Counted from the stretch's first letter, positions 1 through 12,110 are shown. The stretch: 64,000 bases of DNA from Zanthoxylum bungeanum (GCA_019454045.1 SKCR01038126.1:186001-250000); one strand, 5' to 3'. A program made the numbers and translations. The notes: generated from the sequence alone by a model not told the origin.

Positions 1-390
1 CATTTGGGCAAATGATAAAGTTTTTTTTGCCTAGTTTTACCAATTTCCATACTTTATTCGATTTTGAATGTGAAATTGAAATTCCAATATACCTATGATA
101 GAGGAGAGGTACATAATTGATATTTAAATTAATTTATATTTTATTCTATAGTTGTAATAAATTTATTTAAGTTCGAATCTTTGAGGTAGAATCTAAAAAA
201 TTAATTTGAGCTTTGCATATTCCTTATTAAATATAAATTTATGAGGCTTAAAGAAAAAGGAAAAAGTTTTCATTATTCACGTTAACGATGATTTTTTTAA
301 ACTAAAGGATGGACAAGTTCAAATATATTTTTAGGCAGGTAAAATGATATCGTAACCTCTAAAAAATATTCACATGAACATCGAACATTG
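1..390. other. AT-rich DNA, no gene seen
   Basis: No coding frame of note. About 306-360 resembles the front part of the repeat unit that follows at 391-848 (a shared stretch around the words ttttaggcaggtaa), so it may be a third, partial copy lacking the tRNA-like part. Confidence 0.4.
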
Positions 391-848
391 ATTTTTTTTA
401 TTTGTTACTTTTTAGGTGAAAGTTGGATAAATCCAATTATACTCTTAGGTAGGTAATGAGACCATCACACCTAAGGGCGTGGTCGAGTGATTTTCAAGTA
501 GCTTTATTTAGCTTCCCAGTTGGATTCGAATCTTGGGAGAAGTAATTGTTGGCGGTATGTGTTGTTAATCATATTTATCATGTATAATTCAAACAAACTA
601 AAATTAATAAACATGCAATCATTTTTTTATTTGTTACTTTTTAGGTAAAAGTTGGATAAATCCAATTATATTTTTAGGCAGGTAATGAGACCATCACACC
701 TAAGGGCGTGGTCGAGTGATTTTCAAGTTGCTCTATTTAGCTTCCCACTTGGATTCGAATCTTGGCAGAAGTAATTATTGGCGGTATGTGTTGTTAATCA
801 TATTATCATGTATAATTCAAACAAACTAAAATTAATAAACATGCAATC
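391..848 (+). repeat. tRNA-derived SINE-like repeat, tandemly duplicated
   Basis: Two head-to-tail copies of a unit of about 229 bp (391-620 and 621-848) differ by only a few bases. Each holds a pair of sequences like an RNA polymerase III internal promoter: an A-box-like TGGTCGAGTG (480-489 and 709-718) and a B-box-like GGATTCGAATC (522-532 and 751-761), about 32 bp apart as in tRNA genes. This is typical of a tRNA-derived SINE head, but no intact tRNA fold was seen and no poly(A) tail or TSD was found. It could instead be a diverged tRNA pseudogene inside a local duplication. Confidence 0.45.
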
Positions 849-1456
849 CTAAAATCAATATAAACTCAAAGCAAACACAAGAACTTAGAAAAACCTAAAA
901 ATTGTAGAAGATGAAAACTCAAAACCAAGTCGAGAATAACTACGCCCGTAAGAACTTATTAACTTCGCCTCGGTGCTTTTACTGATGTCTTGGCTAACGC
1001 TCTCCCATGATCCTTGGTTACTTTTGACCAAGAGGCACTTCTTTTGGTTAAGTACTTTGAACTATGAATAATAGTGGAAACTCTCTTTTTTTTTGGAAAA
1101 CCTTAGACTCTCTAGTTAAGAGAATGAGAGAAAAATGAATGGAATTGAATGAGTAAATGAAATGAGAACCCATGAATCCCTTTTTATAGACATTGAGGGA
1201 TGACTTTCTAAACTTATCTCTATGTCAATGTATATAATTATTTAAGGGTTATAGCCCTCCAAGAAACTCTTTCAATCCAAAGGGATATGTCTTTTCTCAA
1301 TAAAAGATTATAGTTGAATGTACATAAGTAATCAAGGTATAAAAGATGATTTATAATATGTGAATTAAATCAAAATAATTTGATAAATGAATAATGCATC
1401 AAGTATTAATTCAAAATAGTTCAGTTACATGAAGTTGTAGGGCATATATCCCAACA
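849..1456 (-). mobile_element. Copia-like LTR, minus strand (left end not resolved)
   Basis: Read on the minus strand, a sequence starting TGTTGGGATATATGCC at 1456 has the look of a copia LTR: terminal TGTTGGG, a TATA box (TCTATAAAAA, 1190-1181) about 270 bases in, then a CT-rich transcribed part. No PBS or second LTR is visible and the left end is unclear; the SINE-like repeat at 391-848 may lie inside or beside it. It may be a solo or broken LTR. Confidence 0.4.
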
Positions 1457-1756
1457 TATATTTGTTCTTTTGTAAAAATTTTCTATGCGTATAACTTCTT
1501 AAATTATTATCATATGTATCCATAATCAATCGAGTAAGAGTAGATAATACTCTATTTTTTTGAATAAACTCATCATAGTAAATAAGAGTAGATAATACAT
1601 TATAATAATTTAACATATAAATGAGATAGGGTACACTAATAGAGAGTTATACACAAGATGATTTAAATATAAAATTAATAATTTGAAATAGTCCATAAAG
1701 AGCAAACAAAACATGTATTTTGTTTATGGTTTATTTATACCTACGGTCCATTCTAT
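1457..1756. other. AT-rich DNA, nothing recognised
   Basis: No gene, terminal repeat or tandem array was recognised. It abuts the broken 5' LTR of element A, so it could be part of another insertion that cut that LTR. Confidence 0.4.
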
Positions 1757-1928
1757 AATTTTAATAGTAATTTATTCTAAATTTAGTTGTTTTCTGATAA
1801 AGTTAGGATTATCAATTATAGTACTTAGTGTGAGGTGAATATAATCTCTGTGGGTTCGACACTCTTTCACTCATCCTTACTAAAACTTGACACCGTACAC
1901 TTGCGGTACGATATAAAATATCACAACA
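1757..1928 (+). repeat. Element A, 5' LTR remnant (3' end only)
   Basis: Matches the last part of the 3' LTR (about 49920-50093) through to the terminal CACAACA. The first 1.1 kb or so of the LTR is missing, so the LTR promoter of A is gone on this side. Confidence 0.75.
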
Positions 1929-1934
1929 AGTTTT

Positions 1935-1952
1935 TGGCGCCATTGCCGGGGA
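1935..1952 (+). other. Element A primer-binding site, tRNA-Asp type
   Basis: TGGCGCCATTGCCGGGGA follows the LTR end after six bases. It is complementary to the 3' end of plant tRNA-Asp except for one base (CAT where CGT is expected). A tRNA-Asp primer is characteristic of the Athila lineage. Confidence 0.8.
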
Positions 1953-2034
1953 TTGTTAATTTAATTCAAATTAATACTATTACCAAGTAACCTTAGTTTT
2001 AATTTGGATTTTTATTTTTATTTGAAATTTATTT

Positions 2035-2383
2035 GTGTTTTGTTTTTATTTGATTATTATTTTTCCGTCTTTCTGTGCTTCTGTGAATGCAAAGATCCAA
2101 AGTCTCGACTCGCTCATGTTTGATCCTGAAATAGAAAGAACAACGAGGAGACTAAGGAAAAAAAGGAAATTTGATAAAGAAGCAATGACAGGTGAAAACA
2201 AAGAGAATAATCCACGCCAAATGGCAATCCAAGACCACTTCAAGCCGGTCATAGACGATAATTATTCTGCGATTGCGCACCCACCAATCAACGCCAATAA
2301 TTTTGAGCTGAAACCTGCATTGATCAACATGGTGCAAAAGAACCAGTTTGGAGGTTCACCTGTAGAGGATCCATATATATTTT
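2035..2383 (+). pseudogene. Element A gag, N-terminal part
   Basis: The frame carries the DPEIERT motif that also starts gag in element D, then a basic region (RRLRKKRK) and the beginning of the Retrotrans_gag domain (NQFGG...EDPY). The start is uncertain because frame is open upstream into the leader; the homologous ATG in D lies just before DPEIERT. Gag is cut at 2383 by insertion K and resumes at 8974, where the frame is off by one base once a single TSD copy is kept. It would form the capsid-like particle. Confidence 0.75.
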
Positions 2384-3014
2384 TGTGGATGCTGGAATTC
2401 GGCCGAGGTCCACAATCAGAATTTGTAGGTTGGGGGCATTAGCGATCCTGCAAGACAAAGGTAGAGTGAGCGGGAGCAGACTACCCACCGGTGTGGTGGG
2501 TGCCGGGGGCACTCCGACGCCCAAGTCAGTAGTATGAAATGAGCAGTAAATATATAAATGTGAAAGTAAGGTTGGATGTTACCTTGAACTATTTGGGTGA
2601 CCGTGAGGGTGGTGGTAAGTATATAAGGGGATGAAGAGCTCTGAGAGAGCTAGTGTCAGAGAGTAGAGGCTTGTAAGAAAGAAGTGAAGCCTGAATTGTA
2701 GAACTCTCCCTCTATTTCTCGAATTTCGTTCCTATTTATAGATGAAAATTATCATCATTGGCAGCTGGTGTAAGTCCCACCACGTGCCTTATGCATTTGA
2801 TAGAAAGTCTGAGCAGGTGGGAATAATTTTTGTGTCGGGCAAAGTAGGAGAAGAGTAGTTGATATAATTAGTGAGGTTTTGTCCTTAAGCTTCTGGATTT
2901 GTTTTTGTAAATGATTTAATGTTTAATAGGTTGGGTTATTGATTTGGGCCTCGCCTGGTATTGGGTTCAAAATGAAAGGACGATTTTGCCCTTGGCCCAA
3001 ATTTGGCCCATACA
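2384..3014 (-). repeat. Element K 3' LTR
   Basis: Begins TGTGGATGC (plus strand) and ends GGCCCATACA. The right copy starts TATGGATGC, one base different. On the minus strand it carries CTATAAATAG, a TATA box, at the place matching 8697-8688 in the other LTR. The purine tract of minus-strand 3032-3015 (AGAGAGTAGGGGACAAAC) is the likely PPT. Confidence 0.8.
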
Positions 3015-3183
3015 GTTTGTCCCCTACTCTCTAAGTCAAAAAGTTCTTGACTTGGAGAGTATTTCTATACATGTCGAATGAAACAATATATAAGAGTATC
3101 TGTCAAGAATGCATAGTTCATACACGACAGAGAGAATTTCAATATATTTTGGACTAAGAGTAGTCCAAGTCTTCAACTTGGCT

Positions 3184-4580
3184 TGGCATTTAGCCATGGG
3201 GATGTCCCTAGTCGACTGAACCAGATGAAAGTTCAGGTATTCCATTTGACTCTAAATGAGCCATGTGGGATGTCCCCAGTCAACTGAACTAGATGAAGGT
3301 CAGAATACTCAATTGACTCTACATTAGCCATGAGGGATGTCCCTAGTCGACTGATCCGGATGATGATCAGGATAATCAATTGACTCTACATGAGTCTATG
3401 GGGGATGTCCCCAATCGACTGATCCAGATGAAGATCAGGATAATCAATTGACTCTACATGAGCCATGGGGGATGTCCCCAGTCGACTTATCCGAATGATG
3501 ATCAGGATAATCAATTGACTCTACATGAGTCTATGGGGGATGTCCCCAGTCGACTGATCCAGATGAAGATCAGGATAATCAATTGACTCTACATGAGCTA
3601 TGGGGGATGTCCCCAGTCGACTGATCCAGATGAAGATCAGGATAATCAATTGACTCTACATGAGCCATGGGGGATGTCCCCAGTCGTCTGATCCAGATGA
3701 TCAGGATAATCAATTGACTCTACATGAGCCATGGGGGATGTCCCCAGTCGACTGATCCGGATGATGATCAGGATAATCAATTGACTCTACATGAGCCATG
3801 AGGGATGTCCCCAGTCGACTTATCCGAATGATGATCAGGATAATCAATTGACTCTACATGAGTCTATGGGGGATGTCCCCAGTCGACTGATCCAGATGAA
3901 GATCAGGATAATCAATTGACTCTACATGAGTCTATGGGGGATGTCCCCAGTCGACTGATCCAGATGAATCAGGATAATCAATTGACTCTACATGAGTCTA
4001 TGGGGGATGTCCCCAGTCGACTGATCCAGATGAAGATCAGGATAATCAATTGACTCTACATGAGCCATGAGGGATGTCCCCAGTCGTCTGATCCGATGAT
4101 GATCAGGATAATCAATTGACTCTACATGAGCCATGGGGGATGTCCCCAGTCGACTGATCCGGATGATGATCAGGATAATCAATTGACTCTACATGAGCCA
4201 TGAGGGATGTCCCCAGTCGACTGATCCGGATGATGATCAGGATAATCAATTGACTCTACATGAGCCATGGGGGATGTCCTCAGTCGACTGATCCAGATGA
4301 AGATCAGGATAATCAATTGACTCTACATGAGCCATGGGGGATGTCCCCAGTCGACTGATCCGAATGATGATCAGGATAATCAATTGACTCTACATGAGTC
4401 TATGGGGGATGTCCCCAGTCGACTGATCCAGATGAAGATCATGATAATCAATTGACTCTACATGAGCCACGGGGATGTCCCCAGTCGACTGATCCGGATG
4501 ATGATCAGGATAATCAATTGACTCTACATGAGCCATGGGGGATGTCCCCAGTCGACTGATCCGGATGATGATCAGGATAA
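3184..4580. repeat. 67-bp minisatellite in element K (about 20 copies)
   Basis: A unit of about 67 bp repeats without a break. Each contains GGGGGATGTCCCC (a GGGGA/TCCCC stem), GTCGACTGATCC, a GATGATCAGGATAATCAATT segment and ACTCTACATGAG. Copies differ by point changes and 2-3 bp indels. Short open frames on the minus strand follow the repeat period and are not convincing genes. In element orientation the array lies next to the PPT, where Tat/Ogre elements commonly carry tandem repeats. Confidence 0.85.
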
Positions 4581-5689
4581 TCTCCATACTACTGGTCAAA
4601 GACCATAGGAGTCTATAAATACTAGATCTGATGGAAGTCTAACAAAATTTCATTCTACAACACTTGAAAAAAGTACATCAGAGTCTACATGACCTGATGA
4701 TGGTCCAAGAAAGTCTACACACTCCACTATACTTGACGAGGGTACATGGGAGTCTACACATTCCATATATGATGAAGATCCACGGGGGTCTTCATCTTTC
4801 ATTCTACATGATCTAATATGAGTCAATAAGGATCTTTACTCTACCAGACCTGAAGAAGGTCTATGAGAGTCTTTCCTACTAATACTACTAGTTCTGATGA
4901 AGCTCCATGATACTACTGTCGAATGAACTATCAAATGGACCTGATGAAGGTCCATAAGGCACAGTCGAATGAGCCTAATGAATATCTATGAGAATCTTCA
5001 TACTACAAGACCTGATGAAGGTCACGAGACTACTGTCGAATGGGCTATCAAATAGACCTGATGAAGGTCCATTAGGCACAGTCGAATGAACCTAATGAGT
5101 ATCTATGAGAATCTTCATACTACAAGACCTGATGAAGGTCACGAGACTACTGTCGAGTGGACATGTCGCAGGGACTTGATGGAAGTCCAAGGAGGTCATT
5201 ACACTATATTAGATTTGAAGAAGGCCCATGATAATATAATGGAATGAACTTGATGCAAGTCATCACCTCTCATTCTACGAGACTACTGTCGACTGGACTT
5301 ATCGAATGGACCTGACGAAGGTCCATGAAGCTACGGTCGAATGAACTTAATAAAGGTCTATGTGAATCTTCATTCTACCTGACCTGATGAAGTTCAGGAG
5401 ACTACGGTCGAATGAACCTGATGGAAGGTATATGTGAATTTTCATTCTACCTCTCCATGAGACTACGGTTGAATGAACCTATAGTATGGACTTGATAAAT
5501 GTCTATCTAGGTCATCACTTACTATACTAGACCTGAAGAAGTTCTAGGATATGCTACAATGGAATGAACTTGATGAAATCCATCACTTCTCACTCTCCTA
5601 TGAGACTACTGTCGGCTGGACCTGTCGAATGGACTTGATGGAAGTCCAATGAGGTGGTCGAATGAACCTGATGAAGGTCCAGGAGATAC
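4581..5689. repeat. Degenerate interspersed short repeats in element K
   Basis: Diverged words recur at irregular spacing (GGTCGAATGAACCTGATGAAGGTCC, shortened or altered from copy to copy, and CATTCTAC). It looks like an older, eroded tandem array from which the cleaner 167-bp array to the right was amplified. No coding frame. Confidence 0.65.
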
Positions 5690-6500
5690 GGTCGAATGAA
5701 ACTAATGCATGTCTATAAGAATCACCATTCTACTAGACCTGATGAAGATCCATGAAGCTATGGTCGAATGAAATTGATGGAATGACTACATGAATCTTCA
5801 TTCTACCAATCAATGATACTACTGTCGAATGGAAATGACAAAGGTCCATGAGACACGGTCGAATGAAACTAATGTATGTCTATGAGAATCACCATTCTAC
5901 TAGACCTGATGAAGATCCATGAAGCTATGGTCGAATGAAATTGATGGAATGACTACATGAATCTTCATTCTACCAATTAATGATACTACTATTGTCGAAT
6001 GGAAATGACAAAGGTCCATGAGACACGGTCGAATGAAACTAATGCATGTCTATGAGAATCACCATTCTACTAGACCTGATGAAGATCCATGAAGCTATGG
6101 TCGAATGAAATTGATGGAATGACTACATGAATCTTCATTCTACCAATTAATGATACTACTGTCGAATGGAAATGACAAAGTTCAATGAGACACGGTCGAA
6201 TGAAACTAATGCATGTCCATGAGAATCACCATTCTACTAGACCTGATGAAGATCCATGAAGCTATGGTCGAATGAAATTGATGGAATGACTACATGAATC
6301 TTCATTCTACCAATCAATGATACTACTGTCGAATGGAAATGACAAAGGTCCATGAGACACGGTCGAATGAAACTAATGCATGTCCATGAGAATCACCATT
6401 CTACTAGACCTGATGAAGATCCATGAAGCTATGGTCGAATGAAATTGATGGAATGACTACATGAATCTTCATTCTACCAATCAATGATACTACTGTAGAA
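5690..6500. repeat. 167-bp tandem repeat in element K (about 5 copies)
   Basis: The word GAAGCTATGG recurs at 5754, 5921, 6091, 6258 and 6425, giving periods of 167, 170, 167 and 167 bp. Copies are nearly identical, so amplification is recent. The 170-bp step carries a 3-bp insertion. Confidence 0.85.
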
Positions 6501-7160
6501 TGAACTTTGATGAAAGTCACATAGAATTTTCATACTACCTAACCTGATATAGGTTGGTCGAATGGACCAAATGAGGTCCAAGAAAATTTTTATTCTGACC
6601 TGATGATGGTCAGGAGACTAGGGTCGAATGAACCTGATGAAGGTTCATGAAGCTTTTCCAATACTTTCTAGAGTTTATGGAAATCCATCCATGTAGTCTA
6701 GAGTGGATGATAATCTCCATACGTAGTGTGGAGATAATTATCCTCATATGTAGTATGGAAGAGATGGATGCCTATCAAAGTCATTACTAATTATACAAGG
6801 CTTGAATAAGGTCAATGATACTACAATAGAATGAACTTTGATGAAAGTCACATAGAATTTTCATACTACCTAACCTGATATAGGTTGGTCGAATGGACCA
6901 AATGAGGTCCAAGAAAATTTTCATTCTACTAGGCATGATAAAGGATACCATATGTAGTGTGGAGTTAGCAATATTAAATCAATGTAGCATGAAGATGATG
7001 ACTAACCTTTCATGTGATGAAATTCCATATGTGTTGTCTCGAAAGGGTGACTATCCTTCAATGTCTTCCAAGCCTTCATGTAATGTCGTATGAACCAAAT
7101 TTCTAATGACTGAGCTTCATTCGTGAAGTGTCGTATGGGCCTCTGACTTGTGTCAGACAT
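6487..7160. repeat. Duplicated block of about 110 bp, and spacer, in element K
   Basis: A block beginning near TGATACTAC and containing AACCTGATATAGGTTGG occurs at about 6487-6596 and again at about 6809-6925. AACCTGATATAGGTT is an imperfect inverted repeat. No protein is recognised; the small open frame near 6893-7093 starts inside the duplicated block and is probably chance. Confidence 0.5.
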
Positions 7161-8156
7161 TCTTAAGTGGTGTAGCATGCAATTTTGTTGATTAGCTTTG
7201 ATTTCATGCTACAAAAGTGAGATTCAGTTGTGAGTGAATGATAGCTTATTATTTCACACTTCTCTGTCTCCTTCACGTGAGAGATTGGTCCATGCATCAT
7301 GCCAGCAGTCGCATATGGGCTTATGGGATCATTGGACATTGACTGCTTGGGTTTTTGGCCTCGCCTAGTGTGTGGGAGTATCGTGGCCCTTGTGCGTGTA
7401 AAAGGGCTCATTTATGCATGATGTCCATGATGACATGTGGGCTTTGTCAAATGAGTCACTCATCATTTCCATGTGGTGTGGGGCTTCATTTGTTTTGTGG
7501 GTAATAAATCATTTATTTAACTCAACTTTTTCAGCTTGGGGCAGTTGGCCTCATTTATTTCAATTTCTGTCGCTTGTGAACTTCCCTTTGTCGAGTGGAC
7601 TTCTTGGATTTTGGATTCATCAACTTTCTTGTAAGACCTCATGCTCGGTTCGATAAATTGTTGTGTGGGCTGACGTGTGGCAACTTTGAAATTGCTGAGT
7701 GAGTGGGGACTCTCTTTGCGTGTTCCACACATAAATCAAGTCAGTAACTCAATTCTTATGCCATGTCGTCTGAGCCGAAGGCAGGTCCTCTTGTGAGATT
7801 ATGTCATACTTGAAAGATGTCTTGCTGTCGTCTGAGATTGTTGGAATCTGATGAATGTTGTTCCATGTAGTCTAAAAAGAACAAGTATCTTCATATATCA
7901 AATGAGGAATATGAGAGTTCATGATCTTTGAGGTAGACTCTTTTCTTCTAAATTATCATAACTCATTCATATCAGATTGTCCCCAGCCCACTGGTCCTGG
8001 TGAAGATCCTAAAGAAGTCTCCACTCAATTAGACCTGATGGAGGATTGTCGCTTGAATGCTTCCAAAAGATTGGATTGAATAGCATGGTTGTAGCCTCAC
8101 GCCTTTGGGAGGTTGAAGAAGTCTGTTCCAATTGCTTTTGAATTAATATTAGAGCT
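7161..8156. other. Element K interior, noncoding
   Basis: No long frame and no recognised domain on either strand. In element orientation this is where the gag body would be, so coding sequence has been lost or replaced. Confidence 0.5.
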
Positions 8157-8258
8157 TCATATGGTTATACTTTCATCTTCCAATGATCGTATCTGTTCTT
8201 GTAAAGCGGTTAATTGTGCGGCCATGTGATCTGAAATTTGTTTGTTGCTTGAAGCCAT
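8157..8258 (-). pseudogene. Gag-start remnant of element K
   Basis: A 33-codon frame opens 60 bases inside the PBS and reads as a short polar helix (MAAQLTALQEQIRSLEDE) before a stop. Tat-type gag proteins often begin with such a Q/L-rich helical segment, so this is probably the residue of gag. The call rests on position and composition only. Confidence 0.4.
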
Positions 8259-8318
8259 GAGTAGATGTGTTTTAGGAATCGTAGACTGTGATATCTTTGT
8301 CTGCTTTGAATCGTTAGG

Positions 8319-8336
8319 GCCCCACGGTGGGCGCCA
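8319..8336 (-). other. Element K primer-binding site, tRNA-Lys type
   Basis: On the minus strand TGGCGCCCACCGTGGGGC follows the LTR after a few bases. It is complementary over 18 bases to the 3' end of plant tRNA-Lys (CUU). This fixes the element's orientation. Confidence 0.8.
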
Positions 8337-8339
8337 AAT

Positions 8340-8968
8340 TATGGATGCTGGAATTCGGCCGAGGTCCACAATCAGAATTTGTAGGTTGGGGGCATTAGCG
8401 ATCCTGCAAGACAAAGGTAGAGTGAGCGGGAGCAGACTACCCACCGGTGTGGTGGGTGCCGGGGGCACTCCGACGCCCAAGTCAGTAGTATGAAATGAGC
8501 AGTAAATATATAAATGTGAAAGTAAGGTTGGATGTTACCTTGAACTATTTGGGTGACCGTGAGGGTGGTGGTAAGTATATAAGGGGATGAAGAGCTCTGA
8601 GAGAGCTAGTGTCAGAGAGTAGAGGCTTGTAAGAAAGAAGTGAAGCCTGAATTGTAGAACTCTCCCTCTATTTCTCGAATTTCGTTCCTATTTATAGATG
8701 AAAATTATCATCATTGGCAGCTGGTGTAAGTCCCACACGTGCCTTATGCATTTGATAGAAAGTCTGAGCAGGTGGGAATAATTTTTGTGTCGGGCAAAGT
8801 AGGAGAAGAGTAGTTGATATAATTAGTGAGGTTTTGTCCTTAAGCTTCTGGATTTTTTTTTGTAAATGATTTAATGTTTAATAGGTTGGGTTATTGATTT
8901 GGGCCTCGCCTGGTATTGGGTTCAAAATGAAGGACGATTTTGCCCTTGGCCCAAATTTGGCCCATACA
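8340..8968 (-). repeat. Element K 5' LTR
   Basis: 629 bp, nearly identical to 2384-3014. A TATA box is at 8697-8688 on the minus strand, with the CT-rich start of the transcript beyond it. Its outer end CCCATACA abuts TSD ATTTT (8969-8973). Confidence 0.8.
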
Positions 8969-8973
8969 ATTTT

Positions 8974-9836
8974 AAGGATGTTCTTGGAGATGGCAGATAC
9001 CATAAAGATGAATAGAGTCACTAAAGAAACCATCTGGCTACGCTTATTCCCATTCTCTTTAAGGGACAATGCGAAGGGTTGGCTGCAATCAATACCGATG
9101 GGAAACATCCTGACATGGCTACTAAATTTCTTGCGAGGTTCTTTCTACCATCTAAATCAGCCCAAATGAGAACAAAAATTAGCATATTTAGGTAGTTGGA
9201 GATTGAGAATCTGTACGAGGCATGAGAGCGCTTCAAAGATCTACTCATGAGATGCCCACATCATAATTTCGAATACTGGGTTCAGATTCAGTTATTATAC
9301 AATGGGTTGAATGGTCATAATAGAACCACGATCGATGCAGCGGTTTGAGGAATTTTATTCCAGAATTATGCTGAGACACCTATGCTTTATTAGAGGAGAT
9401 GGCCATCAATAACTATCAATGGCGAATGCCATACTGTAACTAAGGTGGCTGGTAGATATGAGGTGGATCCTATTGTTTCACTTACAGCTCAAATGTCATC
9501 CCTCACGACTCATCTAGCAGCATTGACCAATCAACAAGGCCAGCCATATATTGAAGCTGCTGCTGCTAATAGAATGATCTTACCTGACGGAGGATATAAA
9601 CAAGCCCAATATATGAACAATCGGAACTTCAAAAATTACAGAGGCAATCCTATGCCTAACTATTATCATCCGAACTTGTCATATGCTAACACAAAGAATG
9701 TCTTACAACCTTCATTTGGCTTCAACTATCCAAGAGCTGAGCTGAAATCTTCCTTAGAAGACCTTATGAACACGTTTGTTGCTAATACTTTAGAGATATT
9801 TGAGAAGAATGAGTCAAGGCTGAACAATATTGAGAC
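8974..9836 (+). pseudogene. Element A gag, middle part
   Basis: Continues the Retrotrans_gag domain cut at 2383: RMFLEMADT, then LRLFPFSLRDNAKGWLQSIP, then scattered stops and frameshifts to about 9440. From 9445 a cleaner frame carries the domain C-terminal to capsid (asparagine- and tyrosine-rich, with a Pro/Asn tract) and ends in a helical part (LEIFEKNESRLNNIET). It is cut at 9836 by solo LTR B and resumes at 31528. No CCHC zinc knuckle is seen, as is usual in Athila-type gag. Confidence 0.75.
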
Positions 9837-12110
9837 TGTTAGGGTTGGTGCTCCGAGTGCCAATCCGGATCGTATTTATGTCCGATTCATAAATACGAGC
9901 GGTTCAATTTTCCATAATATTACTAATTTGACTGATAACACCCTTGTCTTTTATACACTTATTCGATCTAATCTCGATTAGATTGAAACTGAATCTGATT
10001 CAGTGATACATGTATATTAGACAAAGACCCTAGGATTTACAATATAGTGCGCAGTTACAACGTAGTTTGTAATTAACATTGGGAAGCGCATTATTAGTTG
10101 TATATCCTTAAATAAAGTTCCTGGTCAAGATTTACTAACATGGGTCAGTTAGTAAAATCCGCTGAGACTAGTACATGTCGTATATAGTGACTTGGTTCGA
10201 TGATTTATCCCAGTGAACCATGAGTCTTGGGAGACTCGTATAGATATGTAGATGTTTATTTGATAAGACACTGAACGACTCACTGAAGGTTTCCTAATAG
10301 ATGGTACACCAACGTCAATAGGAACATTCTCGAGTTAAGCGAGCATAGTGGTCCTTCGACTTGAGATACCACCGTGGATATATGAGCTATCCTCCACACT
10401 TTGATGGCACTCATGTCAACGATCTAGCCATGATCAGACCTCCGCCTGTTCGTTGGGCGTGGACTGATGCTCATGATATCCTGTACGTATCAAGAAAGGA
10501 TCATTCAGTCATGTGTACATGGCATATGCATCCTCACGTGTTTGCGATCTAGTAAATCCATGGCCGTGGTATAACTTGGGAAATTAGTTCCGAGTGTTAT
10601 TTAGAGATCGTAAATTAAAAGTCGATTGTATTATACCAAACGGATTTGACGTTCTCATCTATATCCCAGGTACAATACGGATGGCCTGTGACGGAGGGAT
10701 TATACATATGTGATGACCTCGGCTTGCATAGTTTAGCGAGATTATCCATGGTCGTCATAATCCATGAGTGAGTGGATTATGGACACAAAATATGATTTCG
10801 TGACGGATAAACCTAAACTTAGAGAGTCCCACAATATGAAGTGTACTCGTTGAGCACTTGGGCAACTCGATATGAATAATACAAATTATTCATAATACTT
10901 CACCAGATTAAATGAGTTAATTCGGATCGTTTAATCGGTTAAACGATAATATATGCATTAGGGGATTTTATCAGCTAATAATTATTGTGTATTTGTATTT
11001 GATACATAATACGATTAGATACACATTAATTATTCGTCAAATAAGATTTTGACACATGCCACAAATATATATTTATTATTTATTGTAAATAATTTTTTTT
11101 AAATAATAATTGTATTAATTGATTAATTGATATTTAATTGTTAAATATTAGAATGATTAATTAATTCAACCTTTTCATTAAATGTTATGAAATGTGGTGA
11201 GTTATTATTGGTGCACTTGGCATGAGTTTGATTTCGCTTTATTATGTCCTAATTTGATTGGCTAAAATAAAATAAAAATGGTTATTTAATTTGATTAAAT
11301 TTTGAATGACAAAAATACCCCCAAGCCTCCAAATTTCGTCCATATATAAAGAAGAAAGAGAAATTATTTTTCCATCTTCTTCCATTCTTCCACTTTTCCG
11401 TGACCTACAAAGTAAAATGGGTTTCCATTTTGCTTAATGAATCATGCATAACAAAGAAGAAAATCAAGAAAAAGGGCAAATGCATTAGGAGATTTAAATG
11501 TATTTCTTCAAATCCTAAGCTTTGAAAGTTTGTTTCATGTTTTCTTGATAATCTTTTGAGATCTAGGGTTTCATCTTTGTTGCAAAATTTGGGGCTTTGT
11601 GGTTTGATGGATGAAATTGGAAGTGTTGGCATGTGTGAAATGTAGATTTGAAAGTAATTAGTGTAATTAGTTTCAAATTTAATCAATTTGTTCATTTGAT
11701 GAATTGTTGCCATTCTAGAGTTATTAATCCACTCTTAGATAGCCTAGAATTGTTCTAGAGTTATTCATGTGTGGTGGGACTTAATTGGTGATGGATTAAT
11801 TAGATTAATATTGTTGAAAATTGGATTTAAGCATGAAAATAGACTGTTTTTGCTCACTGTTCAGACCTGGAATATCTAGAAATTTTGTGACGAAATTGAT
11901 GTCTTACGAATGTTTTGGATGTGTTTTGGGAGTTGGCACAATTTCCGGAAAGTGTTTCCGACTTGAAATAAGCGAAAACGGCCAAAAACGGTGTTACCAG
12001 GTGGATTTTGAGCCAACCGGGTAACAGCTGTCCAAACAGTGAGTCCGTCACTGTTCAGGCAGCCCATGAACTGCCCCGACACTATTGGAGCTGACCTGGG
12101 CAGTTTCCAT

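Larger units (their letters stand above)
2384..8968 (-). mobile_element. Element K: non-autonomous Tat-like LTR element full of tandem repeats
   Basis: Two LTRs (2384-3014, 8340-8968) differ at only a handful of positions, so the insertion is young. The TSD ATTTT lies at 2379-2383 and 8969-8973, within gag of element A. Orientation is minus: the PBS (8319-8336) is next to the right LTR and a purine tract (minus strand of 3015-3032) next to the left one. The 5.3 kb interior has no protein domain beyond a 33-codon gag-like start, and about half of it is tandem repeats. This is the pattern of a LARD, or of a Tat/Ogre derivative, that must borrow proteins from a partner element. Confidence 0.8.

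Noticed and set aside
3988..4599. Minus-strand frames with repeats such as AHVESIDYPDHH
   Set aside because: They follow the 67-bp minisatellite period, change frame with each indel and have no start or context of a gene.
10361..10552. Open frame starting MRYHRGYM, with relatives at 33344, 39142 and 46115
   Set aside because: All lie at the same place in copia LTRs B, E and J. It is LTR sequence that happens to be open, and breaks differ between copies.
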